The position numbers were made by a program, and so were the translations under genes. A stretch of DNA of 64,000 nt from Pacificispira spongiicola (GTDB lineage Bacteria > Pseudomonadota > Alphaproteobacteria > UBA8366 > Aestuariispiraceae), in the NCBI RefSeq assembly GCF_012926505.1, contig NZ_JABBNT010000003.1, positions 1 to 64,000 on the forward strand, in the 5' to 3' direction. A model generated the notes under the pieces. The model ran no database searches. It was given only the letters and a program-made list of their open reading frames with translations, and was not told where the DNA came from. Shown piece by piece: positions 16,947-28,300 of this stretch; position 1 is the first letter of the stretch, and each line of letters begins with the position of its first letter.

Positions 16947-19355
16947 CTAGCGTCGCAGCTCGCCGCCGGTGCTCTTCGCCACATTGCCGACGATCTTTTC
17001 GGCAACGGCGTCGATTTCCTTGTCGGTCAGGGTCGCATCGACGGGCTGGAGGGTGACGGACAGGGCGATCGATTTCTTGCCGCCCAGTTCCTCGCCCGTA
17101 TAGACGTCGAACACTTCCGCATTCACGACCAGGGCCTTGTCGGCGCCCAGCGCGGCGCGCACCAGCTTTTCCGCCGGAACGTCGCCATCGACCAGGAAGG
17201 CGAAATCGCGGTTCAGCGGCTGGAAGGCCGAATTCTTCAACAACGGACGTCCCTTGCCCGCGCCTTTCTTCACCTTCGGCTGCGGAATCGCTTCCATGAA
17301 GATTTCGAACCCGGCCACACGGCCCTTCAGGTCATAGCGCTTGGCCACCGCCGGATGGATTTCCCCGAACCGCGCGACCAGGATCGGGCCCAGACGGAAG
17401 GTGCCGGACCGACCGGGATGGTACCAATCGGGCAAATCGTCCGTGGATACTTGCAGCTTGTCCACCGGCGCGCCGCACACTTCCAGCACCGCCAGAACAT
17501 CGGCCTTCGCATCGAAGGTATCCGGCTCCCGCGTCTTTTCCTGCCAATGGCGCGGGACCGCCTTGCCGCAGCGGATGCCCGTCGCGACCGTATCCTGATC
17601 CTTGGGGCCGCGCCCGCGATAGGCGGGGCCGACCTCGAACAGGGCGACATCGGGATAGCCGCGCCCGCTGTTGCGTTGCGCCGCCGCCAACAGGTTCGGC
17701 AGGATCGACGGCCGCATGGCGTCCAGATCCGCGCTGATCGGATTGGCCAGCGCCAGGGTTTGCGCGTTGCCGCCGAAGGCGACGGCCTCGCCCTTGGGCA
17801 TGAAGGACCAAGTCACGGCCTCCAGCATGCCGCGCTGGGCGAGCTGCTTCTTGGCGAAGGCGACGCGACGCTGGGCCAAGGTCAAGACGGGCTGCGGCAG
17901 GGCGCCGTCCCGTTCCAGCGACACCGCCGGAATTTTGTCGAAACCTTTGACCCGCAACACCTCTTCGATCAGGCACTGTTCATGTTCCACGTCATTGCGC
18001 CAGGACGGCGTATTGACCGTGATCATGCCGTAGGGATGCATGGTGACAAAGCCCAGGCGTTCCAGGATTTCCGTCGCTTCCTTGTCCGGCACCGCCAATC
18101 CGCCGAAGCTTTTCAGCTTTTCCGGTCGCAGGGCGATGGTCTTCGTATTGTCGGGCTTCGTCCCGGCCTCGACCACGCGGGAGGTCTCGCCGCCGCACCA
18201 TTCCAGGATCAGCTTCGCCGCAACGGCCGTGCCCCAGGTCAGGCCCGCCGTGTCCAGACCGCGCTCAAACCGGTAGCGTGCATCGGAATCGATGCCCAGC
18301 TTGCGGCCCGTTTCCGCCACCGCGACGGCGTCGAACCACGCACATTCCAGGAACACATCCGTCGTCTCGTCGGTGCAGCCGGACAATTCCCCGCCCATGA
18401 CGCCGCCGATCCCTTCCGGACCGTTTTCGTCGGAAATGATCGGCATCCCTGCTTCCAAGGTATAGTCCTTGCCGTCCAGCGCCAGGATGGATTCACCGTC
18501 CTTCGCACGCCGCATCAGCAGCGTGTCGCCCTTCACCTTCGCCGCGTCGAATACATGCAGCGGACGCCCCAGGTCATGGGTGACATAGTTGGTCACGTCC
18601 ACCAGCGCGGAAATCGGCCGCAGACCGATCGCCGTCAGGCGGCGCTGTACCCAGGCCGGGGACGGGCCGTTCTTCACGCCGCGGAAATGCCGCCCGGCAA
18701 CATAGGGACAGGCATCCCCGATATCGTCCGACCGCGCCCATTTCAGCGGCGAGTCATAGGTGCCTTCAACCGGTTCCAGATCGATCGGCTTCAGGATACC
18801 CAAGCCTTTCGCGGCCAGATCGCGCGCAATACCGCGCACGCCCAGACAATCGCCCCGGTCCGGCGTGATGGCGATTTCGATCACCGGATCGTCCAGCCCG
18901 GCATATTCGGCGAAGCTCGCCCCGACCGGCGCGTCTTCCGGCAGATCGATGATGCCGTCGTGATCGTCGGACAGCCCCATCTCCCGTTCGGAGCACAGCA
19001 TGCCGTTCGATTCCTCGCCCCGGATCACCCCCGGTTTCAGGGTCATGTCCGTCCCCGGCACATAGGCGCCGGACGGCGCGAAGACGCCCTTCATCCCGGT
19101 CCGCGCATTGGGTGCGCCGCAGACGACCTGCACCACCTCGCCGTCGCCGGTTTCGACCATGCAGACACGCAGACGATCCGCATTGGGATGCTGCTTCGCC
19201 TCCCGCACATAGGCGATGGTAAAGGGCTTCAGTTTCGCCGCCGGATCGTCGACGCCTTCAACCTCAAGACCCAACGAGGTCAGCGCCTCGGTGATCTCGG
19301 AGAGCGTCGCCTCGGTTTCCAGATGATCCTTCAGCCAGGACAGGGTGAACTTCAT
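16947..19355 (-). CDS. pheT: Phenylalanyl-tRNA synthetase beta subunit
   Basis: An 802-residue PheT of normal length. [14 protein letters not shown] starts at the ATG at 19355, and upstream codons belong to pheS. Domains in order are the N-terminal EMAP-like tRNA-binding domain (about 40-150), the B3/B4 editing domain, the B5 domain, the catalytic-like core and a C-terminal ferredoxin-fold anticodon-binding domain. Its start overlaps the pheS stop by ATGA. It forms the alpha2-beta2 enzyme that charges tRNA-Phe. Confidence 0.97.
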   Translation of the reverse strand: MKFTLSWLKDHLETEATLSEITEALTSLGLEVEGVDDPAAKLKPFTIAYVREAKQHPNADRLRVCMVETGDGEVVQVVCGAPNARTGMKGVFAPSGAYVPGTDMTLKPGVIRGEESNGMLCSEREMGLSDDHDGIIDLPEDAPVGASFAEYAGLDDPVIEIAITPDRGDCLGVRGIARDLAAKGLGILKPIDLEPVEGTYDSPLKWARSDDIGDACPYVAGRHFRGVKNGPSPAWVQRRLTAIGLRPISALVDVTNYVTHDLGRPLHVFDAAKVKGDTLLMRRAKDGESILALDGKDYTLEAGMPIISDENGPEGIGGVMGGELSGCTDETTDVFLECAWFDAVAVAETGRKLGIDSDARYRFERGLDTAGLTWGTAVAAKLILEWCGGETSRVVEAGTKPDNTKTIALRPEKLKSFGGLAVPDKEATEILERLGFVTMHPYGMITVNTPSWRNDVEHEQCLIEEVLRVKGFDKIPAVSLERDGALPQPVLTLAQRRVAFAKKQLAQRGMLEAVTWSFMPKGEAVAFGGNAQTLALANPISADLDAMRPSILPNLLAAAQRNSGRGYPDVALFEVGPAYRGRGPKDQDTVATGIRCGKAVPRHWQEKTREPDTFDAKADVLAVLEVCGAPVDKLQVSTDDLPDWYHPGRSGTFRLGPILVARFGEIHPAVAKRYDLKGRVAGFEIFMEAIPQPKVKKGAGKGRPLLKNSAFQPLNRDFAFLVDGDVPAEKLVRAALGADKALVVNAEVFDVYTGEELGGKKSIALSVTLQPVDATLTDKEIDAVAEKIVGNVAKSTGGELRR

Positions 19356-20449
19356 GGCGTAAGCCCTCGTACCAAAGAGGCCGCTTCCAGCGGCACGAAA
19401 CCGTAATGCTTCAGCCAACGCATATCGGCGTCGAAGAAGGTGCGTAGATCGGGGATGCCGTATTTCAGCATCGCGATACGTTCGATCCCCATGCCGAAGG
19501 CGAAGCCTTGATATTCTTCCGGGTCGATACCGGACATGGTCAGGACCTTCGGGTTCACCATGCCGGAGCCGAGAATTTCCAGCCACCCGTCGCCGTCATC
19601 GCCCTGATGGCCGATGGTCAGCCCCCCGTCCTTGCGGTTGCAGCCGATATCGACTTCCGCCGACGGTTCGGTGAAGGGGAAATAGCTGGGCCGGAACCGC
19701 AACGGAATGTTTTCCACCTCGAAATAGGCGGAGCAGAAATCCTGCAAGCAGCCTTTCAGATGTCCGAAATGGGTTTTCTTATCGATGACCAGCGCTTCGA
19801 CCTGATGGAACATCGGCGTATGCGTCATGTCGCTGTCGGAGCGATAGGTCCGCCCCGGCGCGATAATGCGGATCGGCGGCTTCTGGTTTTCCATGGTGCG
19901 CACCTGCACCGGAGAGGTATGCGTGCGCAGCACCGCCGCCATATTCGCGCCACCGGATTCATCGGCCATGTAGAACGTGTCGTGCATCTGACGCGCCGGG
20001 TGTTCCGGCGGGATATTGAGGGCGGTGAAATTGTGGTAATCGTCCTCGATATCCGGGCCTTCGGCGACGGCGAAGCCCATTTCGCCGAAGATCGCGATGA
20101 TCTCGTCCAGGGTCTGGCTGATCGGGTGCAGGCGACCGATCGATTCCGGACGCGGCGGCAGGGAAACGTCGACGCGGTCGCTTTCCAGCTTCGCGTTCAT
20201 TTCCGACAGTTCCAGCGCGGATTTGCGGGTTTCGATCGCGTCGGCCACACGGTCCTTCACCGCGTTCAGCGCCTGTCCGGCGGCCTTGCGCGCCTCCGGA
20301 TCCAGACCGCCCAGCGTCTTCATTTCCGCCGTGATCCGACCCTTCTTGCCCAGGGCTTCGACCCGGACATCGTCCAGGCTTTTCAAATCCGCCGCCGCTT
20401 CGACCCGCGCGAGGAGTTCGTCGCCCAGCGCTTGCGCATCCACCGTCAT
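19352..20449 (-). CDS. pheS: Phenylalanyl-tRNA synthetase alpha subunit
   Basis: A 365-residue PheS with an N-terminal coiled-coil region (about 1-100) and a class II catalytic core. Motif 2 is visible in the [13 protein letters not shown] region and motif 3 in [16 protein letters not shown]. It catalyses Phe-tRNA formation with PheT. An intrinsic terminator ends only about 12 bases before the start codon, with AGGGG as the ribosome binding site directly after the T-run, suggesting attenuation control. Confidence 0.97.
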   Translation of the reverse strand: MTVDAQALGDELLARVEAAADLKSLDDVRVEALGKKGRITAEMKTLGGLDPEARKAAGQALNAVKDRVADAIETRKSALELSEMNAKLESDRVDVSLPPRPESIGRLHPISQTLDEIIAIFGEMGFAVAEGPDIEDDYHNFTALNIPPEHPARQMHDTFYMADESGGANMAAVLRTHTSPVQVRTMENQKPPIRIIAPGRTYRSDSDMTHTPMFHQVEALVIDKKTHFGHLKGCLQDFCSAYFEVENIPLRFRPSYFPFTEPSAEVDIGCNRKDGGLTIGHQGDDGDGWLEILGSGMVNPKVLTMSGIDPEEYQGFAFGMGIERIAMLKYGIPDLRTFFDADMRWLKHYGFVPLEAASLVRGLTP

Positions 20450-20461
20450 ATCCCGACCCCT

Positions 20462-20518
20462 AAAAGAAAAACGCCGGCTCTCGCATCACCCTGGTTTCGG
20501 GGGAGGGAGAACCGGCGT
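20462..20518 (-). terminator. Intrinsic terminator/attenuator between rplT and pheS
   Basis: On the minus strand a 12-bp stem (ACGCCGGTTCTC with GAGAGCCGGCGT, one T-G wobble) closes a 24-base loop and runs into TTTTTCTTTT. The T-run abuts the pheS ribosome binding site. A second perfect hairpin (GACTGTC/GACAGTC, 20537-20554) lies just upstream. A terminator inside the rplT-pheS unit would reduce read-through, as in known pheST attenuation. I saw no Phe-rich leader peptide. Confidence 0.85.
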
Positions 20519-20564
20519 CTTACGTAACGTAAACCCGACTGTCCGTCGACAGTCTATCGCTGGC

Positions 20565-20936
20565 TTAGTTCGCCGCCAGAGCTTCCTGAGCCCGGGTCAC
20601 CAGCGACTTAAACGCTTCCGGGTCGTGAACGGCGATATCGGCCAGAACCTTGCGGTCCAGTTCGATTTCGGCCTTGTTCAGACCGTTGATGAAGCGGGCA
20701 TAGGTCATTTCATGTTCCGACGCATCGCGGACAGCGGCGTTGATGCGCTGAATCCACAGGGCGCGGAAGTTCCGCTTCTTCGCGCGGCGGTCGCGATAGG
20801 CGTACTGACCGGCCTTCTCCACCGCCTGAACGGCCGTGCGGAAGGTATTTTTCCGGCGACCGCGATAACCGTCGGCCTGCTTGATGATCTTTTTGTGTTT
20901 GGCGTGGGTGGTAACACCCCGTTTGACGCGTGCCAT
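20565..20936 (-). CDS. rplT: 50S ribosomal protein L20
   Basis: A 123-residue L20, starting [16 protein letters not shown], with the conserved [13 protein letters not shown] and [16 protein letters not shown] segments. L20 is an early assembly protein binding 23S rRNA and in many bacteria represses its own operon. It follows rpmI by 47 bases and precedes pheS. Confidence 0.98.
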   Translation of the reverse strand: MARVKRGVTTHAKHKKIIKQADGYRGRRKNTFRTAVQAVEKAGQYAYRDRRAKKRNFRALWIQRINAAVRDASEHEMTYARFINGLNKAEIELDRKVLADIAVHDPEAFKSLVTRAQEALAAN

Positions 20937-20983
20937 GTCTCGGCTCCTCGAATTCTAAAGTCTGATCGATGCGATCGGGGCGC

Positions 20984-21184
20984 TTACTGGCCGCGCAGCC
21001 AGTTGCGTTTCACCACGGTCGCGTCGGACGCGCACATGATCTGACCGCCACGGTTCTGGCGTTTCATCTGCGTCGGACGATTCGAGGTGTTGTGACGCAG
21101 GCAGGCGCTGTAGAAGCGGACCTTACCCGTGCCGGTGATCTTGAACCGCTTTTTGGCGGAACTTTTCGACTTGATCTTGGGCAT
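20984..21184 (-). CDS. rpmI: 50S ribosomal protein L35
   Basis: A 66-residue L35 beginning MPKIKSKSSAKKRFKITGTG. The ATG at 21184 matches the family start; an in-frame TTG two codons upstream is ignored. It is the first gene of rpmI-rplT-pheS-pheT. infC, often the preceding gene, is not here. Confidence 0.97.
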   Translation of the reverse strand: MPKIKSKSSAKKRFKITGTGKVRFYSACLRHNTSNRPTQMKRQNRGGQIMCASDATVVKRNWLRGQ

Positions 21185-21289
21185 TTTCAAACTCCATCAC
21201 TGGGCGGATTGTCCCGGAAAACCGGTCCTTATCCGCTTGTTCATTCTGGCGGCCGGGCATACCCATCAGGCCCGGACGCGCCGCTCCAC

Positions 21290-21310
21290 CTCCCCGACCG
21301 AAGTCGGGAG
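21290..21310 (-). promoter_or_regulatory. 5'-terminal hairpin of the rpmI leader
   Basis: On the minus strand CTCCCGAC-TTCG-GTCGGGGAG forms a stem with a UUCG tetraloop and one bulge, placed right at the predicted transcription start. It may protect the 5' end of the mRNA or belong to L20-type autoregulation; the sequence does not decide. Confidence 0.45.
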
Positions 21311-21317
21311 ACGCGGG

Positions 21318-21346
21318 CTTATAGCCGTCCGCCTCCGATCATGCAA
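21318..21346 (-). promoter_or_regulatory. Putative promoter of rpmI-rplT-pheST
   Basis: On the minus strand TTGCAT (21341-21346) and TATAAG (21318-21323) are separated by 17 bp, matching 4 of 6 and 5 of 6 bases of the sigma-70 consensus. It sits about 135 bp before the rpmI start. Confidence 0.55.
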
Positions 21347-21382
21347 GGGCCGTCTCGACGAAGAAGGCCGGAAATCCGCCGA

Positions 21383-22111
21383 TCAAGCCTTATCCCTCTC
21401 CAATGCCTCGACATAGCCGGTCAGCCAGTCGGTCAGGTCCTCGACCTCGTGATGGACGTGTTCGTTGCCCACCCCGCCATGGGACCATTCGTGATCGGTG
21501 CGCACCCAGACCGTCCGCATGCCCAGTTCCGCGGGTACGATCAGGTTTTGGGCGATATCTTCGACCATCACGGCACGGTCGGCCGAGACCTCGTGGTCCG
21601 CAACCATCCGATGATAGGGTTCGGCGTTCGGCTTCGGCACGAAATCGGCGGCGACGATATCGAAAATCCCGTCGAACCGGTTGGCGATTCCCAAGCGATC
21701 CAGCACGGCTTCGGCATGGGCGACGGTGCCGTTGGTGAAGATCAGCTTACGCCCCGGCAGCCGATCCAAGGCCTCCCCCAGTGCCGCATCGGCCGGAATC
21801 GGGCTGTAGTCGATATCGTGTACGAAGGCCAGAAAGGCATGCGGGTCCGCGCCGTGATGTTCCATCAAACCGCGCAGTGTCGTTCCATATTGCCGGAAAT
21901 AGCCTTTCTGCAGCGCGCGGGCCTCTTCATAGGCGATGTCCAACAACTGCGAGATGTAACCGCCCATGCGGTGATCGACCTGCTGAAACAAGTTGCAGGC
22001 CGCCGGATACAGCGTGTTGTCCAGATCGAAAATCCAGGTATCCGCCCCCCGCAGGCCGGGATCCGCGTGGTGTGCCGGTACGGCGGGGGCGTCAGGCTTC
22101 TTCGTCATCAT
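21383..22111 (-). CDS. HAD-family pyrimidine 5'-nucleotidase-like hydrolase
   Basis: A 242-residue HAD hydrolase. Motif I is WIFDLDNTLYP with the nucleophile aspartate, motif II is the threonine in LIFTNGT, a lysine occurs in FVPKPNAEPY, and motif IV is in VMVEDIAQNL. An all-alpha cap lies between motifs I and II. This layout matches the Sdt1/SSM1-like pyrimidine 5'-nucleotidase group, which dephosphorylates nucleotides or related phosphates. ATG 22111 is chosen; a GTG at 22132 would add seven residues. Confidence 0.85.
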   Translation of the reverse strand: MMTKKPDAPAVPAHHADPGLRGADTWIFDLDNTLYPAACNLFQQVDHRMGGYISQLLDIAYEEARALQKGYFRQYGTTLRGLMEHHGADPHAFLAFVHDIDYSPIPADAALGEALDRLPGRKLIFTNGTVAHAEAVLDRLGIANRFDGIFDIVAADFVPKPNAEPYHRMVADHEVSADRAVMVEDIAQNLIVPAELGMRTVWVRTDHEWSHGGVGNEHVHHEVEDLTDWLTGYVEALERDKA

Positions 22112-22334
22112 GTCTGGCTTCTTTTCTGTCACCGGCGGTCGCCCACCTAAGAACTTTCCATATCGCCGTTTCGGACCGTATTCGCGGCTTTCCCGATGCG
22201 GCGCGTCGATATCCTTGAATTAGTCAAGATCGGAACTTGCCGCAATCCCTTCGGACTTTTACCCTTTTTTCATCTTGTACTGCCTACTCTGTTATACCCA
22301 TGTACTTAATAGGCAAATCCGGGCACCGTGTTGA

Positions 22335-24011
22335 ATGGCCGTAAAAATCGAAAATAAGGCGGGAAACCGTCTGTCGGCGATGGCCGAGATATTCGATACC
22401 TATTCAGGGCCCGTGCTTCTGTTGGAAGACGACGCGCAATTGACGGCGCTGAACGGCCCGGGCGTCGAGGTCGTGGAAGCAATCGGCATCGATGAAGGCC
22501 TGAGCGTCATGCCCGCGGTCATTCAACTGGCGGTGAAGACGCGCACGGAAAATCGATCGCGGACCCGTACCTTCTCCCTTCCCGCATCCGGACGGCAGAT
22601 CGAATTCACCATGCTGCCGCAGCGTGACGGCACGCAATTGATGATCGGCCGCGACGCGACCCTGGAAGTAAACATCCGATCCGCACTCGCCGAATCCAGA
22701 ACACGCTTCAAGGATCTGGTCGACGTTGCCGCCGACTTCGCCTGGGAAACCAACCGTGACGGTCTGATCAGCTATATCTCCCCGCGCGGCGCGATGGGCT
22801 ATTCGCCGGAGGAACTGTTGGGCGAACGGCCGCAATCCTTCCTGGTGGCGCCGGAAAGCGCGCCGACCCCGCTGCCGTTTTCCGCGCAAACCACGGTGCG
22901 GAACGTTGAACTGTGGGTGCGCACGCGCGACGGCGAGGATGCCTGTATCCTGGTATCGGCCGTGCCGGTCTTGGGGAAGGACGGCCTGCCGTCCGGCACG
23001 CGCGGCATCGCCATCGACGTCACCGAAGAACGAAACCGGCAGAGCGAGCTGGCACGACTGAAAATCCGCGAACGCCTGGTCGCCTATATCGTCGATGCGC
23101 TTCGTAATGAGGTCACGCCGACGGAAATGGTGCATTCGGCGGCGTCCGCCCTGGGCCGATCGACATCCGCGGCGGCCTGCAGCGTCCTGGTCCGCGGGCC
23201 GAAAGGCGGGGTTCTGGAATTCGCCGGATATGGTGAAGGACCGGCCCAGGAACTGGTCGACGAGATCGCGAACCGCCTGACCCGCGAGGACGGGACGGAG
23301 GAAGGCGTGATCGGGGAATTTTCCTACCTTGCCATGCAAACGGCCTATCGCGGCGCCGCCAACGGGTCGATCATCCTGTGGCAACGTCAGGGCGACGCCG
23401 TCTGGGAAAACGACGAACCCGCGCTGTTGAAGGCGATCGAACCGCAATTCGGCATCGTCTTCCGCCAAATTTCCGACCAGTACGTGTTGGAACATCTGTC
23501 GCGGACAGACGAATTGACCGGATTGCAGAACCGCCGGGCCTTCATGGAAGACCTGTCGCGGGAAATGTCGCGCTACGAACGCTACGGCAGCGGTGGATGC
23601 CTGTTGTTCATCGATCTGGACAACTTCAAGACCATTAACGACAAATACGGGCATGAAGCCGGGGACGACGCGCTTCAAGCCATCGCCCAGATTCTATTGG
23701 ACGGTACGCGGACCTATGATCTGACCTGTCGTCTCGGCGGTGACGAATTCGCCGTCTGGATTGAAGGCGCGGATGCGGGTATTGCTAATGCCCGCGCGGA
23801 GGCGTTTCTTTCGAAGCTGGCCGCGTGGAAAAAGGCATATGGCAAAAATATTGACGATTTCGGCATGTCGATTGGTATTTCAGAATTTCATCCCGGCCTG
23901 AACGAGACGGTGGAAGGCCTGATCGCCAGAGCGGACAGGGCGATGTACGACGCGAAGAAGGGCGGGAAGCAAACCATTGTTTTCGCACCGGGGAAACGCG
24001 CCGATGGTTAA
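22335..24011 (+). CDS. PAS-GGDEF diguanylate cyclase
   Basis: A 558-residue signalling protein. A PAS domain covers roughly residues 118-235 (FKDLVDVAADFAWETN onward), a GAF-like segment covers about 245-375, and a GGDEF domain covers about 385-550. The active-site GGDEF is intact at about residues 468-472. An inhibitory I-site RTYD lies five residues upstream, so c-di-GMP product inhibition is expected. There is no transmembrane segment, indicating a cytoplasmic sensor. Its last eight bases overlap the start of a DUF2336 gene. Confidence 0.92.
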   Translation: MAVKIENKAGNRLSAMAEIFDTYSGPVLLLEDDAQLTALNGPGVEVVEAIGIDEGLSVMPAVIQLAVKTRTENRSRTRTFSLPASGRQIEFTMLPQRDGTQLMIGRDATLEVNIRSALAESRTRFKDLVDVAADFAWETNRDGLISYISPRGAMGYSPEELLGERPQSFLVAPESAPTPLPFSAQTTVRNVELWVRTRDGEDACILVSAVPVLGKDGLPSGTRGIAIDVTEERNRQSELARLKIRERLVAYIVDALRNEVTPTEMVHSAASALGRSTSAAACSVLVRGPKGGVLEFAGYGEGPAQELVDEIANRLTREDGTEEGVIGEFSYLAMQTAYRGAANGSIILWQRQGDAVWENDEPALLKAIEPQFGIVFRQISDQYVLEHLSRTDELTGLQNRRAFMEDLSREMSRYERYGSGGCLLFIDLDNFKTINDKYGHEAGDDALQAIAQILLDGTRTYDLTCRLGGDEFAVWIEGADAGIANARAEAFLSKLAAWKKAYGKNIDDFGMSIGISEFHPGLNETVEGLIARADRAMYDAKKGGKQTIVFAPGKRADG

Positions 24012-25314
24012 ATCCGGACACAGGCAGGACGGTTCCGACACACCCTTCGTCGAGTTGCCCCTCGACCGCGTCGCACGGAATGGCGATTCTTACGAAAAGC
24101 AGAAAATTCAAGCGCGGGACCCGGATCCGGAAATCCGTGCCGCGCTGGCCGCCGCGCCGGATACCCTGCCGGAAATCCTTTACTATCTGGCAGAAGACAA
24201 CAACGAACTGGTCCGGCATAAGGTCGCGTTGAACGATCAGGCGCCGCGTCAGGCCGATCTGCTGTTGACGCAGGATGCCAGCGGCGACATCCGCGGCGAC
24301 CTTGCCGCGAAAATTGCGCGGCTAACTCCGGAACTTCCGGTCGATCGGCGCACCACGCTTTACAAACTGACGGTGCGCGCCTTGGAGGCCCTGGCGGAAG
24401 ACCAGATGGTGCGCGTACGTGAAATTCTGTCCAACGCCCTGAAAGACGTGGCCAACGCCCCGGCGAGCGTCATCCTGACCCTGGCGAAAGACAAGGAACT
24501 GAGCGTCGCCCAGCCGATCCTGGAATTTTCACCGGTCCTGTCCGATCGGGACTTGATGGAAATCATCAATTCCGGCCCGATCCAAGGCGCGATGGGGGCA
24601 ATCGCGAAACGGCGCGCCCTGCGCGACACGATTTCCGACGTTATCGCCCGGTCCGGGGACGAGGAAGCCGTCGCCGCCCTGCTGTCGAACGACAGCGCGC
24701 AAATCCGCGAAGACACGCTGGATTTCATCATCGACCGCGCCCCGCAGGCCGTCACCTGGCACGAACCGCTGACGATGCGTCCGCGCCTGTCGCCGCGCGC
24801 CGTGCAACGGATCGCCAGCTTCGTCGCGATGAATCTGCTGGACCGGATGCAGAAGCGGCTAGACCTGGACGACGCGACGCTGATCGCCGTCGCCGATACC
24901 GTGGAACGGCGCCTGGCCGAGGATTCGGCCCGTCAAACCGCCGAACCGGAATGGGCCACCGCGGATAATATCGGGGAAACCGTCGAACAGATGTACAAGG
25001 CGGGCGAACTATCCGCCGAAACGTTGGAAGCCGCCCTGGCGCGCGGTGAAAAGCGGTTCGTCCTGTATGCCGTCGCCCGGCTGTCCGATCTGCCCATCGA
25101 TACAATTCACAAGGTCGTCGCGAACCGCAGCGCGAAAGCGGTCGTCGCCCTGTCGTGGAAAGCCGGCCTGACGCCGCATTTCGCATCGCAGATGCAAGCG
25201 CAGGTCTTGGGCCTGTCACCGAAGGAAATGATCGTCCCGCATGGCGAACAGTGGCCCCTATCCTTCGAAGCCATGCAGTGGCAGATCGATTTCTACGAAA
25301 AGGCCCAGACTTGA
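24004..25314 (+). CDS. DUF2336-family protein
   Basis: A 436-residue soluble alpha-helical protein matching the DUF2336 family, which is largely alphaproteobacterial. HEAT-like helical repeats are suggested by recurring segments such as VRHKVALNDQAP, VRVREILSNALKDVANAP and LSVAQPILEFSPVLSDRDL. It starts at ATG 24004, inside the end of the diguanylate cyclase, so the pair is translationally coupled. DUF2336 function is unsettled; coupling to a c-di-GMP enzyme suggests a role in that signalling chain. Confidence 0.85.
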   Translation: MVKSGHRQDGSDTPFVELPLDRVARNGDSYEKQKIQARDPDPEIRAALAAAPDTLPEILYYLAEDNNELVRHKVALNDQAPRQADLLLTQDASGDIRGDLAAKIARLTPELPVDRRTTLYKLTVRALEALAEDQMVRVREILSNALKDVANAPASVILTLAKDKELSVAQPILEFSPVLSDRDLMEIINSGPIQGAMGAIAKRRALRDTISDVIARSGDEEAVAALLSNDSAQIREDTLDFIIDRAPQAVTWHEPLTMRPRLSPRAVQRIASFVAMNLLDRMQKRLDLDDATLIAVADTVERRLAEDSARQTAEPEWATADNIGETVEQMYKAGELSAETLEAALARGEKRFVLYAVARLSDLPIDTIHKVVANRSAKAVVALSWKAGLTPHFASQMQAQVLGLSPKEMIVPHGEQWPLSFEAMQWQIDFYEKAQT

Positions 25315-25356
25315 CAAGGTCCTGCGATCCGCCGGGCAGGGGGCGATCCGGTCCCG

Positions 25357-28300
25357 TTAGTCGGATGTCGATAAGCTGACGATTTCGTTCCGCGCCCGGT
25401 TCAATTCGCTGGTCGTCAGGATCAATCGTCGCCCCAAGTCGCGCGTCATTTCAAACGCGAAATGTGGGTCCTGACGGGCCATTTCGGAGAAAACCTCACG
25501 ATTGAGGCGCAGAGCCGTCGTTTTCTTCCGCGCCCGGACCGTCGCCGTCCGTTCGGAATCGCATAGCAGCGCCAATTCCCCGACCAGTTTGTTGGCGCCG
25601 AGTTCGAACAAAACCTGTTCCTTGCCGCCGCTGACGATCACGACCTCCGCCGCGCCGTCCAGGATAACATAGGCGGCCTCGCCCTCGTCGCCCTGCTGCA
25701 TCAGAACCTCGCCGGGATTGTAGGTCAGGCGCTCGCTGGTAAAGGCCAGGAACTTGAGCTTGTTGGCGTCCAGATTCGAAAACAGCGGCAATTCGTGAAG
25801 ACTGCGCGCTTCCGCCGTCAAGGCTTCGTCCGCACTGCCTTCCTCCCGCTCGTCGGCGTCCTTTTCGGCGGCGGTATGTTCCGTGATCTGCTCTGCGTCG
25901 CTTGCCTCGAACACGCGCCCGTTCTTCAGTTCCAGATAGCGATCGAAAGCCACACCGTCCGGCGTGGACGACCCGATCCAGATCGTCGTCGCCTGGGGCA
26001 ACAGTTCCCGCAATCGGCGCATGATCCGGTCGCGCTGCGCGGTATCGACGCCGCTGAGTCCATCGTTCAGGATCAGCACATCCGGATTTTTCAAAAGACT
26101 GCGCATCAGGTTCAGTTTCTGACGCTGCGTCGTCGACAAGCGACCACCGCCGATCCCGACCTGGAAGTTCAGGGCCGTTCGGATGATGTCGTCTTCGAAA
26201 TCCAGGTCGCGTACGACCTCATGCACCAGCGCCCCGACTTTCTCCCAAGCGTCCGCGCGGCCGTGCACGACACGACCGAACAGAATGTTGTCGAGAATGC
26301 TGAGCCCCTGGTTGATCCGGGCGGCATCATAGGATTCGACCCCGCCGCCCGGTTCGAACACTTCCGGGTGACAGTCGCGCAAATCCTTACGCAGCGCGAC
26401 GAGGCGGCGCTGCATGGTTTCGTCGATCACTCCCAGGCGATGGCGCTGTACCGTCAGACTGAAGGGCAGGCTGGTTATAAGACGGCGTTCCTCCTCCGTC
26501 ACGTCGCCGGCGCCGTTTTCCTGATCCGCCTTGCGGACGATCATCTTCAGTTCCGGCAGCAGCTCTTCGTTGACGAAACTGTACTGATCGAAAAATGGGT
26601 GTCCCGGCGGCACATCCTTGAACAAATCGACCATCAACCCCGCGATACGCAGGCCGATATCGTAGAATTCCTTAAGGAGTTCATGTTTCTTCATCATCGC
26701 CAACATGGTCGGATTGGTCATCCAGTTGGCATATTCCCATTCCGGCTGCGTCGCCTTGCCGAAGATGATATTGCCGCCGACGGAGGCATAGGTGTTGAAG
26801 CGATCGAAATCGTAGGTCTGAACCAGATCGTCCATCGCCCGCGCCGTCAGCGTTTCGTTGATGCGCGGCCGCGCCATGGCGATTTTCGCCGCCAAGTCTT
26901 CCATCCGGTCCGGATCGACCGTCAGGCGCAAACCCAAGGCGTAGAAATCCTCGCGAAGCTCGACACTGTCCAACAGGTCCGTAATGCGGTCGAGGACCGC
27001 ATCCCGAGAGTCGAATCCGGCCGACCTGTAATCGATCCAGTCCGCCGAGGGGCTGAACGGGCTGTTGCCGGAGGCCAGCGCTTCCTCAATTTCGGACAGG
27101 CGCTCTTCATCCGCCTTTTCGGAGTCCAATTCATCGCGCGGCGGCAAGCGGGACAGGCCCAGCAGCACATTGTCCAGGATGGTCCCATTGAAGAAGGTCG
27201 CGTCGCCGTTGACCAATCCGACCCGCGCCCCGATGACGGATTCGTGCAGCCTGTCCGCATCCTTCCCGGCGAAGGACAGACTGCCGCCGGTCGGCAGCAA
27301 CACCCGGCTGAGCAGACGCGAGAAGACGTCCTTCGCGGTGCCGCTGGCCGCGACGACGGCGACGGACTGCCCCTTGGACAAGGTGAAGGACGCGGAATCC
27401 AGAACCCGCACGCCGTCCTCATCGGCCCAGCTCAGGCTATTGGCGACGATATCGCCGTCCAGATGCGGAATCTCCTGCGGCGGGTTTTCCTGCAGTTCGG
27501 CGGGCAGCATGTTCGGCGGCTGGAACTGACCGATCAACTGTTCGTATTTGATCTTCGAATCCGCCAGCCGCTGATACCAGTTCAGTAATTCCTTCCACGG
27601 CGCAGCCAGGTCCTTGTATGCCGCCAAGGCGGCGACCAGCGCCCCGATGGACAATTCGCCATACAGAACCAGATAGCCGCCGATCGCGAAGAACAGGAAC
27701 GGCGTCATCTGATTGATGAAGTTGTTCACGAACTTCATGAAGAATTTGCGCTGATAGATTTCCAGCCGGACCCAGAAAATGCGGCCCAATTGGCGCGACA
27801 GATCCGACAGAATGAACCCCGTATTGGCGTGGGCGCGAACATCGGTGACGCCGTTGATAACTTCCCCAATCCTATTGGACAGGCCGCGCACATGGCGCAC
27901 CCGTTCCTTGCCCAGCAGGTTCACCTTCCGCTGAAGCTTCGGAATAATGTAGCCCTGCACCGGGACCAGCGCCGTCGCCGCCAGCCCCATCATAGGGTCC
28001 TGGGCGAACAAGAAATAGATGATCGTCAGGAAGGTCCCGCCCTGGAACGCGACAAGCACGATGGCGTCCCCGAAGAATCCGCCCAGCGGCTCCACTTCGG
28101 CGGTGACCATGGTCACGACCTCGCCGGACGAAGTTTTTTGGAACTGCGGCAGCGGGAAGCGCAGCGTGCGCTCCACCAGGATATAGCGCAGCCGCCGCAA
28201 TAGGCGTTCCGACATGATGCCGACGAAGGTGTTGATGCGCATCTTGAAGACGCCGTTGATACAGACCAGCGCCAGGAACAACCCGCACAACAACAGCAGG

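Noticed and set aside
17355-19406. A 683-codon open frame antisense to pheT
   Set aside because: It covers a certain pheT and its composition is that of a complementary-strand shadow.
20450-20564. Phe-rich leader peptide for pheST attenuation
   Set aside because: No short frame with clustered Phe codons was found between rplT and the hairpin.
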